Positions 1-12,800 of a stretch of DNA of 64,000 bases are shown here, one piece after another (position 1 is the first letter of the stretch; every line of letters begins with the position of its first letter). Both the position numbers and the translations under genes were made by a program. The notes below the pieces were generated by a model. The model saw only the letters and a program-made list of their open reading frames with translations, ran no database searches and was not told the DNA's origin. Source of the DNA: Bimastos eiseni (taxonomy: Eukaryota > Annelida > Clitellata > Crassiclitellata > Lumbricidae); NCBI GenBank assembly GCA_959347315.1, contig OY365810.1, forward strand, positions 26,298,090 through 26,362,089, given 5' to 3'.

Positions 1-663
1 TCGTACAACCTTTCATAGGAGTCTGTCCTCAGCCTCAACCACCACCACAACAGCTACACGCGAGTCCTCACGATCTTCACATTCGAGCAACAAATTTCTC
101 CATTACAGGAGTCGAATTCAACTGTGCGGCAGCCATGCAAGGTGCAAATCACGTCCTACATCTAATTTAGCCAACACTGAAATTTAGCAAATAGGACCAG
201 TCAACCTATGGGATATCGGGAATTGACCTCACTTCCTACTGACCTTCACATGAGTGTGTCATCCATTACCCTGTCGTAATGCCCCTCCTATCCTCCAATA
301 AACTCCCATGCAGGTTAAATTGTATATTGTGATGCCTAATCAGTTCAGCAACTTCAACATTGCTTCACACACTTGACTATTGCAACATTAGAACTAATCG
401 CATGTGCAATTGCTTTCCAGGATCAGCCATATTTGTGGCATTATGCTGCCTTGAAAGGAACATTGCACTGGCTTGCTATTTCCACGACAGGTAAACACAA
501 AATAATGAGAACTTCCATTTTGTTTGGCAGACAAACGTCATTTGAAATTGCCACAATACTCATTTGGTTTGGCAGACAAACATCATTTGAAATTTCCACA
601 ATACTCATTTGCAGGGTACATCTTACAATATTTTAATTCTAGGAAATAAATTTTTCCACAAAC
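1..663. other. CRLS1 intron at window edge, with a 45-bp duplication
   Basis: No coding exon is recognisable on either strand. The only structure is a 45-bp tandem duplication at 522-611 (unit begins GTTTGGCAGACAAAC, few mismatches), which opens a short spurious plus-strand frame. Confidence 0.5.
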
Positions 664-2565
664 CTGGTAACAAGTTGACAGCAGTAAGACTGACAAAGAG
701 TACGCTAATCAGCAGCTTATCAGCCAAAGGATCGATGAAACTTCCTAAGGCCGATGTCTGATTTCGAAAGTTACGTGCTATGAGACCATCCAACTGTAAT
801 TAAACGGAACACACACTGACATCACTTGCAATTTAACACCTTTTCTAGTAGATCTAAATAATCATAGAGGTCCTAAAATACAGTTTATGCACAGTCAAAC
901 CCATCTTATCTGTATCTTATCTAAACGGCTCACACTTCCACATGAATTCGTTAATCATAATTATTTAATTATCTGACTGATAAAAATCAAAATAATAATA
1001 ACCTTGTGATTCCCATCCAACCTCAAGTGAAGATATGCAGCTTGGTCAGTTCTATCCAATTAGATTTGGCAATCTGTTTTCTCCAAATCCTACCTGAGCT
1101 GACAGCTGTACATTACACACTTGAGTTGATTACAATAGATTTGTGAATAGGCATTGCAGCACTATCAATTGTTCTCTTGTGCATAAATAAATAAAGTTTA
1201 CAGATAACACAAAGTTCAGAATTTTTTGCACATCATGGATAGGATACACGGACAGCACCTCCTCCATCCCGCAGCAAGCAAACAAACGCAAGAAACATGC
1301 TTTCGTTTGCATCAACTGTATCACTTTGGTATGCAATGAGAGAAGCAAACAAACCACTGTACTTATTAAATTTATATAACTATACATGAAATTAAGGGTG
1401 TGAAGTGATATGATAGCTTACCATATCCGTCAGACCAGCCACCACAAAGACAACACAGGCCACAGAGTAGGCCTCCTCTAGGACAAGATATCCTAACATA
1501 GGTGCCATGACCATGCGAAGCATAGTCAGAACATTTGGCACGGTCAGGATCTTGTCATGTCGCTACAAAAAGAAGCACCAGAAAACACTTCATTTTACAC
1601 TTTCGATACTTCAATTTTATAAGATTGTCACCCACATGTATTAACGTTAATGCTTGTTAGAATTAGCATGATCATCAGCTGTCTGACTGGTATCAATTGT
1701 AGATTTGCTGAGCAATTGCTTTACATCTTCTAACATTTATGTAGTGAAGTTTCAAAAGTATAGTAATTTAAGCATGTACAATGATTTGTATTAAATTGTG
1801 TAACCCTAATGCATTATCGGAGCGCCTCCAAGTAGATATCTTAAAAAGGCACTATATCAAGCTCCATTGATTATCTATAACAGGATATCCTTATGTGCTA
1901 GTCTACATTTTGCACAGTTTGAAAATTACAAGTTAAATTCACAAAAATGGGGAATATAGTACAACTTATGCTAACTGCAATATACAATCCAATAATTAAA
2001 ATTTAATGACCCCATTCTAATATTAAAGCATAAAATTTATAAATAGAATTTTACGTCTTAAAATTGAAACATTCACCAAATCTGTGATTGTCTGTTTATC
2101 AGCAGTGGTCTTCTCTTTGGTGTCAGTTGTTGAAAACGTGTTGGGTTCTTTTGTGCTGTACAATCGCAACGGTATTCTGATCTGATCACTAACGTTAATG
2201 AAACTATATTGAAACCCTGTGTCCGCATTCGATAATAAATTAGATCGCTTGTGGCAGCCCAATTCAAACACAGATCGATACGACAGGCGATTGTGACTTT
2301 TTGCGTCCATGTCCGAAAAAGTGTCCTGCCTATAAACTTCACTCTCCTTCATACAACTGTGCTGTGTAAATGAAAAAAAGGTGCGGGAGTTTGTGCAAAA
2401 GAATCCCGATGATCTTTGTGCATGGTAGGTAGGATACAAGGAGAGCAGCTCTGTCGGGTAGCGAGAAAGCAAAACACGCGCTGTTGATTTCATCGACCAT
2501 ATCAGGTCTCGAACCGATGTAACATGCGATCGTGACACGCACATGGCACAGCCAGAAAGTGGCAT
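664..2565 (-). CDS. CRLS1: Cardiolipin synthase (CRLS1), 5' three exons, truncated by window edge
   Basis: Makes cardiolipin from CDP-diacylglycerol and phosphatidylglycerol in the inner mitochondrial membrane. Exons, 5' to 3': 2565-2077 (163 codons), 1562-1422 (47 codons) and 793-664 (43 codons plus 1 nt); donors are GTGAAT, GTAAGC and GTTTGT. Exon 1 is rich in R, S and T and poor in acidic residues at its start, as in a mitochondrial presequence. Exon 2 encodes [20 protein letters not shown], the first membrane segment of the CDP-alcohol phosphatidyltransferase family. Exons 2 and 3 join to give D-x2-DG-x2-AR-x9-G-x3-D-x3-D ([11 protein letters not shown], then [10 protein letters not shown]), the complete catalytic motif. 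The later membrane segments were not found in 1-663, so the 3' exons lie off the left edge. The start is the first ATG of the long open exon. Confidence 0.9.
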
Positions 2566-4312
2566 ACCGCTTTATTAACTTATAATTAAGCTTCTCTTTA
2601 AGTTGTTTATGCTTAGCATAATATATTATGTGTTTACTTTACAAAAGTCTTCGTTTTGTCATTCTGGATTATCAGTGCACGCTATAATACTAGAGGACAT
2701 ATCAGCGAGGCTGTCAAACCTTGATTTTGATGTTGCGCTTTTTTTATTGCCGTCATCTGGCGGCTGCAACTAACTAAGTTCAGAAGGAACTTACGACGTT
2801 CCCCATGCTGCCTTAGTCGTTACGGGCTTATCGGCATTCTTGCCTTTGGTATTCGCTGTTTCGCGTCTGAAATGCCCCACTCTAGGTATCTTTCAAGGTG
2901 TTTGGACTACTGGAACAAAAATGTGTAAATCGGTCCTTGGTCAATCTTATATACAAGGCTTATCGTAATCTCCCAACTTCTGAAGCTCCACTCGAAAATC
3001 ATGCGCAGCTTATTCACGAGCACTGATATAAAATGCGATATTCAGCCGCATAGCAAATAAATAAATAGATAAAAGCTAAATCTGATAATTGTTATATTTA
3101 CTTTGTATCTGACCCGCCGCATCTTCATGAGACAGCACGGAGTTGCTTTAAAGCGAACTCGTCTGCCCACATGAACACATGTTTTAATCATGATATTAGC
3201 TGGAGTCATGTGGTCTGATTGTTGATGAGACCTGTTACCACTGAGAATTAAGACTTTGCCCCAAACTGACAAGAGGTCATATTGAAATAACTTCATTTTA
3301 AATAGTGTATGTTAAGTCTGGCATGGGACTCTCTTAATTGGTCCTTCAACATAAGGGTCAACTCAACATAAGCAGCATCTCATATAGGTCACCTCTAAAT
3401 AGGTCACCTCGACCTGCTACGGTCACGAACACCAGCACAGTAGTTGTACATTTGACAAGGTGTATATTACCCACTTAGATGATCTAACCGGTTGGAATGT
3501 TGAAGCACTAATGTTTGCCAACATGGTGTATACAAAATTATTAAATGTAAAAAGAAGAGTTGGTGGTTTGGCATATGCTGCATTTAGCCATAGCTATTCG
3601 CAATGTCTCCAGAATGATCCCCAATGTTGCTTGACAATAGTCATCCTGCAGTAGGCACTAGGCCTATGAGCCATCAGGTGTCATTGTTAACAGTCAGAGG
3701 AATGCAAGTCAGCATCACAAAACATTATAGGCTGATATTAATTTGTGACAATCTGCTGAACAATTTTTTGTGCTACAAATTTTGTTCTGCCTATATATTC
3801 AGAGTTTGAACTAAGCAGCTTGATGAAACACATGGTCAGAGTAAATGCCACTTGTATTTTCTTGCAAAAAGAACAAATATCAGCATGTTAGGGCCATTGA
3901 AAAAGGAAGATGGAAATAGGGAAGTTAAATAATTATAGCAGATGAAGAGGAAGATGAAATGATGAGGAAGAGCTAGAAGACTACCTACTCGCCCTCATAT
4001 GACAAGCTAAAGAAAATAAATTCCTTCACAATAAGCTTAACAACTGCTTTGTCTCTTCATGTTTCCCATTCTGTGATCAATTGAACAAAATCAATAAATA
4101 AGTGAACGAATTAATAAATCAATGAATAAATGAATGACCCAATTCTTTCCAGCTTTTTATTCCTTCCATGTGATATTAGTCCCAGATCTTCTCCTTTCCG
4201 AAGTACAGACTTTTTCGATCACATCAGCATGTTCTCAAATATTGTCCACTTGTATCCTTTTGATGTTTGCAGTTCTCAACTGTCCATTAAGATCTATCAA
4301 AAAATATAACTA
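2566..4312. other. Intergenic region between CRLS1 and COA4
   Basis: This should hold the CRLS1 promoter and the COA4 3' end. Short open frames on both strands resemble nothing known. Around 3983-4030 there is a fragment with the block CCCTCATATG followed by AAGAAAAT, which recurs at 56609 and 63893. Confidence 0.4.
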
Positions 4313-5409
4313 TCACGATTTCTTTGACTTCTGGTAATCTATCATACACTCTTTGAATTGATGAACCTCTTTCTGACACTTTCGCCAGTCCTTGTTTTCA
4401 AACATGCAGTCCTAAACAACAGAAGATCACACATGAAATGAAACATACATTTTCCAGCACCATCTTTTAACATAAAATTTAAAATCCAGTCTGCATTAAT
4501 GGTCCTTGCAAAGATTGATAACACAGTACAGTGTACCGTTGGATTAATTGTAAATGGTAAATTTTTCTTCTTAACACAAACACATTCTAGCTTGGGAATG
4601 AGCTTACTCTATGTACATTGCAAATAGTTCAACGTGAATTGCATGAAACTACAGTGAACAGTTCAAGTGAGTCAAATTTCATCAGAACTGTTTCTTAATT
4701 CCAGTTTTTTGAATAAAATTTTCTTATAAGCCTGTACTGTAGTCTATAGCGTACTCAGTGATCATCAGGTGAAGCACCTGTGTTTGAGTACAAGCACTCA
4801 CACAGATCGCTCCAGAGATGAGGTTCTCTGTTGGAAATGGCTCGGTTGGAGAACTTGAGATGAGTGTGACCTCCATATTAGTAAGACTGAGACAGGAGAA
4901 GAATTGGGTAGAGCGGGTTGGCACTTTGAGGATTGTGAGGAGTTCACAAAGATATATTATGGGATGGGAGTCTTGAAAGGATTTTTGGTTGCTAATACGA
5001 CACTGAAAGAGGATTAGCGCTGGGATTTTTAGCCGATAGGCAGTGATGATGATGGTGTCTGGCACTATTTTCAAATCATGATTTGAACAGACACTGCAAT
5101 AAAATGACACCATAAAATAATGTTGCGTAGGCCCCTCAAAGCAGTGAGCACTAAACAAATACGGCCCTGTCCCGGAATGCCAGGAAAGAAAATAATGAGG
5201 TTTACGTATGTGTGCACGCCGCACACTTGGAATACCAGTTATGAAGAATTTGACTACTACGGCCGTTTCGAACTTAGAACATTTGAATACAAACTTGCCT
5301 GAACTTTGTGGTGAAGGTCCATACAACCTGTCTTCTTAATCATAACATCGACGGGCTCATCATCTTCAGCTGGAGACGACTGACTATTATTCGGCATAGG
5401 CGCCGCCAT
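4313..5409 (-). CDS. COA4: Cytochrome c oxidase assembly factor 4 (COA4/CHCHD8), complete, 69 aa
   Basis: A small intermembrane-space protein that helps assemble cytochrome c oxidase. Exon 1 is 5409-5299 (37 codons) and exon 2 is 4411-4313 (32 codons plus TGA). Spliced, it has the twin CX9C fold: C-MDLHHKVQD-C and C-QKEVHQFKE-C, which form the two disulphides of the CHCH hairpin. EPVDVMIKKTGC and DCMFENKDWRKCQ match the COA4 family signature (acidic N-terminus, then I-x4-GC, then C-M-x5-DWR-x-C). Human COA4 is slightly longer (about 87 aa). The intron uses a GC donor (CAG|GCAAGT) and a normal AG acceptor; no GT donor keeps the twin-cysteine frame. COA4 starts 1.47 kb from NEK1 on the opposite strand, so the two may share a promoter region. 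Confidence 0.9.
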
Positions 5410-6878
5410 ATTTGTTTATAACATCGGATTAAATTGGACACAGAGAGCAGCAGAGTTTTCCAAAAATAGAATAGATGCTAATTATGTCACATTATTTACA
5501 ATTTCATTAAATTGAATGATAACGATATCTGCAGCACATTTTTTACTCGACTACTGACTGTAAGTATTTAGCATTCATCACCTCCACGTTAAAACTATTT
5601 TCTCTTGCGCAATCTGTTCTTTAACGAAGAGATTGACTAATTAAATACAGACAGTTAGAACAAAAATGTCAGAGTCGAAGATGACTTTTGTCAAAATCTT
5701 TTGCTTGGAATAAGCTAGCCTATAAAATTTAGCGACAAGTTGTTTATGTTATATTAAAAAAACTTTGATGTCATAAGATGTCGTCTGTGAATACGCTGGT
5801 TACCGCGACCTCGCCTTTGTTGGCGCTGTAGAAATGTTGAGCTAACGAATACGATCATATCCTGAAATTGTATGCTATTGTCTGCACTCAGCAGCGCACT
5901 TGGCTATAAACAACAGAAGAAGGGTATATGGGATATTCTGGAAATCCATAAACAACATAAAAAGTTAAAAACCTAAAAAATGACTTTGAGGATTTTTAGC
6001 TTAAAAACTCTACGGTTTCTAATTAACATCGATTTTACAACTCTGTCTATGCTCGAGCACCATGTTTATTAAAATTAATTTAAAATTAAAATTGAACCAG
6101 TAAATATAAATCTATGTCATTTACAATCGAGGCTTGTCGACCATAGACTGTCTTTGGGATAACGCGGACACGTGTTTTTCGTTAGAAACGACGTCGTTGT
6201 CATGTAAACATAGCGTATGTTCTGCTATATTCGTCTTTCGAATGACTAATCAAAACGTTGGCACCTAGCTGTTACAGGTGGCTTATAATAAAGCTTACAC
6301 AGGTGACCTAGCGTTATTTTTAATTCAGCCTGGGAAAACACGTCCAAATTCGTTTAAACGGCCGGATGTGGCGTCAGAACAGTATACACTTTTAATGCCT
6401 GAAGTATCGAGAAGTTGTGGCTGCCAGAAACAAGACTGCAGTTAGCACTGTGCGTTTTTAGGACTCGGTTGAGTGAAAATCGCAGTGAATAAAGATAATA
6501 GTCAAAAATACATTCTCAGGCAATGTTATTTATCGTTGTCTTAGACTATAGATAGGCATTTGTGAATACGTTGACCTGCGTGTTGCGAATCTGCTGAATC
6601 AATTGGTAACATTAAATTTTGTTCAATTTCACGATTAATACAACTTTAAACAGTCGGCATTTTTTCGACGCTTATAATTATTGAATGGTTTTTCAGCGCG
6701 AGCCATATTCAGTGGCGTTAAGCCTACAGGAATCGACGATAAGAACCAGGAAGAAAGAAAAACTCAGAAAGAATCAATATTTGGTTTAATATATTACATC
6801 GGTCGTTATAGTTTGACTTAGATTTCTGATAGGTTCGACCGTTTTCTTGTTGCATTAAAGTCTGGAAGCATTAAGAAA
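5410..6878. promoter_or_regulatory. Shared upstream region of COA4 (-) and NEK1 (+)
   Basis: A 1.47 kb gap between divergently oriented start codons. It should contain both 5' UTRs and promoters, but no TATA box or named motif can be assigned by eye. A possible 5'-UTR acceptor (TTTTTCAG) lies just before 6698, about 180 bp ahead of the NEK1 ATG, so NEK1 may have an upstream non-coding exon. No transposon was recognised here, unlike the introns. Confidence 0.4.
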
Positions 6879-9800
6879 ATGGATAAATACAATGTAGTAC
6901 GAAAAATTGGACAAGGTGCCTTCGGTGAGGCAATCCTTGCTCGAGAGAAACCAGCAGGAAAACAGGTTGTTATCAAGAAAATAAACATGAATAAGGTATG
7001 TACAGATTCTTTGTTTAGTTTCTTTGTTTCATTCTCAGCCGTGAATAATCTTTTTATAGTTTCATTTCTCTTTGTTTCATTCTCAGCCATGGTTGGATAG
7101 TCTTTTAAAATTTCTCTTTGTTCATTCTCAACCATGAATTGTCAAGTCATTATTGCATTTCATTGTTTATTTGTTGTTTTGTTGTTGTAACTTATAATGC
7201 TTAAGTTAGGCCTGCATTGTTTCCATTTGAGCAGTTTCCCTTGAAGGTGCGCTGTATAAATTATCAAAATGATGAATGAATGAATTATATTGGTATTAAT
7301 GTGTTTAAATAAAGTCAGTATGCACTTGACATCACATTTTCTGATTTTCAGAGAGATAGTCATCAAGATAGTGCAGACTATTTTTAAAATAAAACTCTTT
7401 GGTTGCGTCATTGGTTTGTTAATGTCTTCGGTTTTGTCTTTTGAATTTCTTTGAATATTTTATCAGATTGTCAGATATTTGTTGGTCAATAGCTGTTGTC
7501 ACAATTACACATTAGTCAAGTTAACCTGTCTTCAGTCCAGGGATGTGGTCTCGAGACCGTGGTCTTGGTCTCGAGACCGAAAACCTGCGGTCTAGGTCTC
7601 AAAGGCATCGGTCTTGGTCTTGGTCTCGGATGCGTCGGTCTTGGTCTTAAAGGAACGGTCTTGGAATTGGTCTACGCCTTAGGTTAGCGTTCTTGGTCAT
7701 TTGCCGTATTGGAGCAATTTCTTTGATATATGTCGGTTATTTTCGATCAGAGACGCTGGTGTTTAGGCCCTATGTGATTGTTATCGATTTATGATGTGTT
7801 GACCATCTATATATATATACACATGTTACTGTGGGCAAAAAATGCATTTGCAACGGAACCAGTCATTTCAAAATTTGCTTTCACAAATTTCAAGGGTTTG
7901 GAACAATCTAATAATTATGTGGTCGGCCACAGGTAGTCACCATTAACCTACAATTCTGAGTACAAGTAGGCCTACATCATTCAAATGGAGTGTTAATGTA
8001 CTTGTCTTAAAGTATTTACCTATCGTATACTGTCAGTAATTTATAGTGTGATATTCTCAGGCCGTAGCCCAGAGCTGAATCCGTACAAGTTCAGACTGGC
8101 CGGTAAGACTGTTTCTGGACCATGATTAAGATTAGTATTCTTCAGCAATAAAATTAATGTTTTAACCGTGGTACTCCGTTTTTAAATTGAATTGTCTATA
8201 AAAAAAGAGCATCAGTCTTGGTCTTGGTCTCGGACCCTCGGTCTTGGCCTTGGTCTCGGACCACCCGGTCTTGGTCTTGGACCACCCGGTCTTGGTCTTG
8301 GTGTTGCGATTTTGGTCTCTTGCCCAACACTGCTTCAGTCACAGTTATGAAGAGCATCATTTTTGGATGCAATGTGCATTTAATTACTTTACCTATTTGT
8401 GGTGTTATATTTTTCATTGGTTTGTTTTTGCCGCATTAGCTGTCGAGAGATTTTTTAACCCTGAGACCAACAGAGACAATATTGAGAGCATTGTCAATGT
8501 TTGTTTTTGTTTATATAATTGCCTTTGACTACAGTCTGTGAGCACTTTGTTAACCTGGATGCTCTTCTTTGAGGAAATTGAGGTGTTGTTATCTGATGGC
8601 CAACAGCTGTTTGGTGTTGTTTTCATGTTATGCGTCGTTGGTTGATGCCCTGCGTGTTATTATGGCGGCACTATAGAAGTTTTTTGGTCATAATTTATTT
8701 CGGTTTCTTTATTCCAGATGAGTTTAAAGGAAAAGGAATCATCTCGAAAGGAGGTAAGTTCAGTGTTAATAAGCAAGGGTTATTGGGGTTGGGCCATGAT
8801 CTTCAGCTATCTTGACTACTGTAACTTGCTTTTTGCTGGCATTTTGAAAGCTAGCTTGATGAAGATTCAAAATGTCCAAATATTTCACTATGGTTCCAGC
8901 ATATATTGCACATAACCAATTCTTAAATCACTGTCCATAGAAAGTGACTGACTATTTACACTCTTCAGTTCAGTCAACCTTCAGACTTCATTGACTCCAA
9001 TGATCACATAAGTCTTCTGACTTTCTTTATCTGAATTTTCAATGGACAAAGAGATTCGCAACAGGTGTGCCTTACTGTTGATGATCCTAGACTCTGGAAC
9101 TTCACTTTGTAAGGTCTATGACATTCAGATCTCAACAAGAAATAATTCTTTTCCTGGATTCATTTTACTCCATTTCCTGATTTTGTGTTACCATTTTATG
9201 CCACATTTAACATTTGAACAATCAGAATGTACTAAAAGTGACTTGGGAACAAATGTCGCTTGTAGTTAATGTGTTATTTGCCATCATTACTACATTTGGT
9301 GGTTTTGGTAATGTTGTCAATGCTTTTGACAAGGCTAGGATGAAATCACTTTTTCCCATTAGATTTTGTGAATTAGTTTTTACTTTGCATTATTAGTCAG
9401 ATGGTTGAGAAATTATTCAACTGAATGAATATCCAATTTTCATCAGGTGACTGTACTGTACCAGCTCAAGCACAGCAACATCGTCTCTTTTGTTGACTCT
9501 TTCGAAGGTAATGAAATCTTGTATACTGGATATTTTATATTTTGTAGTTCTGACAATGTCTGTGTACTATTATACCTGTGCACATTTCAAAGTCTGGCTG
9601 TTTCCTGTTTTCTCCTTAAAAAAATTGTCCATGGAGTTGCTAAGCTGAGCTTTCAGGGATTTTAAGTTGATAGATAATCTTTCCAAAATATTGATTGCTT
9701 TACTGAAAAAGAAATTGACAGTCTTCAGTTTTGCTTGGAGCAACACATGATTTATTTTGGCTTTAAGTCCAATATTAGCAGAATGCTGACCTGGAACTTG

Positions 9801-12800
9801 GTCTGAATTTTGGCTTGGTTTCAGTTCACTTTATGACTCCATAGAAGTTAATAAGTACAAGAAACTCTAAAACATTTCTGTTGTAACCAGAAGGTAGTGG
9901 AGTGTACTGATAATGTATTTTTGTCCTTCTTTGCTTGTTTTTTAAAATCATTTTTTGCATGATTATTTTTGTAGCTCTGGGTTATCTTCACATTGTTATG
10001 GACTATTGTGATGGTGGTAAGTGCAAATGAATTAAATATTTATTAAGTTTGTAAAGCAGAAATTTGCTTTAGCTTCTCTGCAGTTTCAGCAACCTGTATT
10101 TGGTTTAAACAAAGCCGAATGGTAACAGATTTTTAAGATATATATGAAGTAGTGTGCACATACATAAATGATCTAATCATAGTCTCCAGGGTTGACTACT
10201 GCAGCAGCCTTTTGGCAAGTCAGCCGACGTGTCAGCTAGGTCAAATACAGTTGGTGCTGTAACTCTGCTGCCTGTCTCATGGATTTGTTGAACACCATCC
10301 GATTGAGCATGTCATAGATCTGCTGCATGAGAACGTACACTAACTTTGTGTTGCTCAGCTAAAATTGTGCTTGACATCCTGTAAAACACTGAATGACTTC
10401 ATTCCAGCTTATATCTCTGATTTCACATTCCAATAGTAGACAACCAAGAGAGATGTCAACTATGATCCTCATAAATAGTTCAATCACAAATCCCTCAGTC
10501 TTCTACGGTGTTTGGCGACTGTGCCTCCTCTGTCGCTGCACCCACTGCATGGAGCAGTCTACCTGACCATGTGAAGAATGTGCCATCTCTCATATCACAA
10601 CTCAAGACCTATATTTTTAAACTTTCATATGACTCTTATTGATTATTGTAACTCGTGTGCTGCATTCTTTTCTTTGGTTAAGCTATTATGGTCCTATATA
10701 AATCATTATTATTATTATTATTATTGTTATTATTATTATTATTATTATATAAATCATTATTATTATTATTATTATTATTATTGTAAATAAATTGTAGCTT
10801 GAACACTTATAGGAAAACTGTGTTGACCATTTAATGATGAGTATGTACTAAAGTGTATTGGAAGCCAATGCAACTTTTTTTTCAATGGTTAAGAGTAGAT
10901 GGAAGTTTGACTTTGTTTATTGGTCTGTTTTTGAAGTCTGCATTCTGTAGGTCGGCAAAAATAAAAATCAGCTGTACTGTGTTGTGTTTGTATTTTAACT
11001 CTTTCTATAGTTTTCTTAAATGTTTTTCAGGTGACTTGCATCAGATGATTCTTGCCCAGAAGAATGTACACTTTCCTGAAGAAAAGGTAGAAGCTATGTG
11101 ATGGGACAAAAGACACAAGATGTTTAGGCTGTTTTGTGTGTGATTAATTTGGCATTTCTCCAGAGAGTTGCAATGACACATTGTTATAGTGTATAAATCT
11201 ATAGTGTAGAGTGTAGATACTTATGAAGAGGATGTCCAGTGATTCTCTCAATTTCCAGGATCGTTCTAAGGTCGTTGTAGGTCGTAGGAACCTGCGGCAC
11301 TTTTTTCGTAGGTTCCAACTGCCTGCTCTGCATTAAAGCTAATCATATAATTTTGTGTTTACCTTGTTTATTGATGAACTATGAAGGCATGTTTAATCTT
11401 GAATCATAGACACCCAATTTTTGCTTTTATTTAAGATTCATTCATTAAACTTATTTTTCAATACCTCATTTTCATACCTGTGTAAACTACTCGGTGGATC
11501 TTCTTTCCACTGAGAATAGTTGCTCTTGAAGGATCCAAATAAATACTACATATATATGTCATATCTATCAAATGAAAATTAGTGTGGGATTCATGGTTTT
11601 CTGAATTGGATCTGATTGGTTTTAATTGGGCAGTATGATAGAGTGTGAATCTGTTTTTTTAATTGTTGAAACTTTCAGGTGGCCCTAACTAGTGGGACCA
11701 ATTGATCCCTAATTGGGCCTCCTGGTAAGTCTAACTTTGCTGTTTTTTCTCTATCGTGCATTTGGTTCTTTGCTTATGTTTGATTGCCAAAGAAAAAAAA
11801 AGAGTGACCTACAAAAGGCAATCATGTGTTGTTGGATGTTCAGTTGTTGATATTTGGTTTTGCCAACATTGCCTATTTATTCTGTTACAGATTCTGGATT
11901 GGTTCGTTCAGATCTGCCTTGCTATGAAGCACATTCACGATCGAAAGATTCTCCACAGAGATATTAAAACCCAAGTAAGGTTATGATTTTATAATGCACA
12001 CTTTATGGTGTTAAGCTGACAGATTCACATGAAATTAGAAACACGTGCTAATTTATTAACCAATAGCAAAGTTGCGTGATATTTGTTCTTGTTGTTTTAT
12101 ATCTATGTTTCCTTATGTACATAATTATGTGACGACCTTATTACTGTGAATGTAAACGTTCATGACTTTCTTATGGCCTTGATGAGGTGAGATCTTTCAA
12201 CACTACTGCTATTTGAATGTATGCCAGGTCATTACAGGTTCTTGTGTACTGGCCATTCATTTGACATGCTAGCTCATGATTAAAATCTCTTATGAATCAA
12301 TGCATGCATTTATACTAGAGACTGTGCAAATCTGTGTTATAAATGTTTCCAATATCAGCAATCAGAAATGAGTCATCTGACTTATATGTAGTTGTTCAAC
12401 ATATTGGGCATTAATGATTTACATGTGGGAATGTGGAATCATTTGGAGGCACCTTGGCCATGCATAGTATACATAGTATTGCTAGAATATGCATTACTGG
12501 ACTTTTGTTGTAGTCCTGTTGTACTGTATGAGCTGATTAAGTTCAATATTGACCTTGTGATGTACTTAAGAAAACATTGCTGATAATTCAGGTTTTTCTC
12601 AAGCAACAAATTCTCACTTCTTAAAAATTTAAACTTCTTTTTGGACAACATTTTATATTTACTGACTCAAATTTACGTCAATTCGTTGCTTTCATTGTAG
12701 AATATTTTTCTGACTCAACATGGTATTATTAAACTGGGAGATTTTGGAATTGCTAAAGTCTTAAACAGGTAAAAGTTCATTTTCTAAAATCCTACAGTAG

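Noticed and set aside
4724..5326. A 200-codon minus-strand frame overlapping COA4 exon 1
   Set aside because: It is in a different frame from the twin CX9C protein and resembles nothing; the COA4 exon explains the locus.
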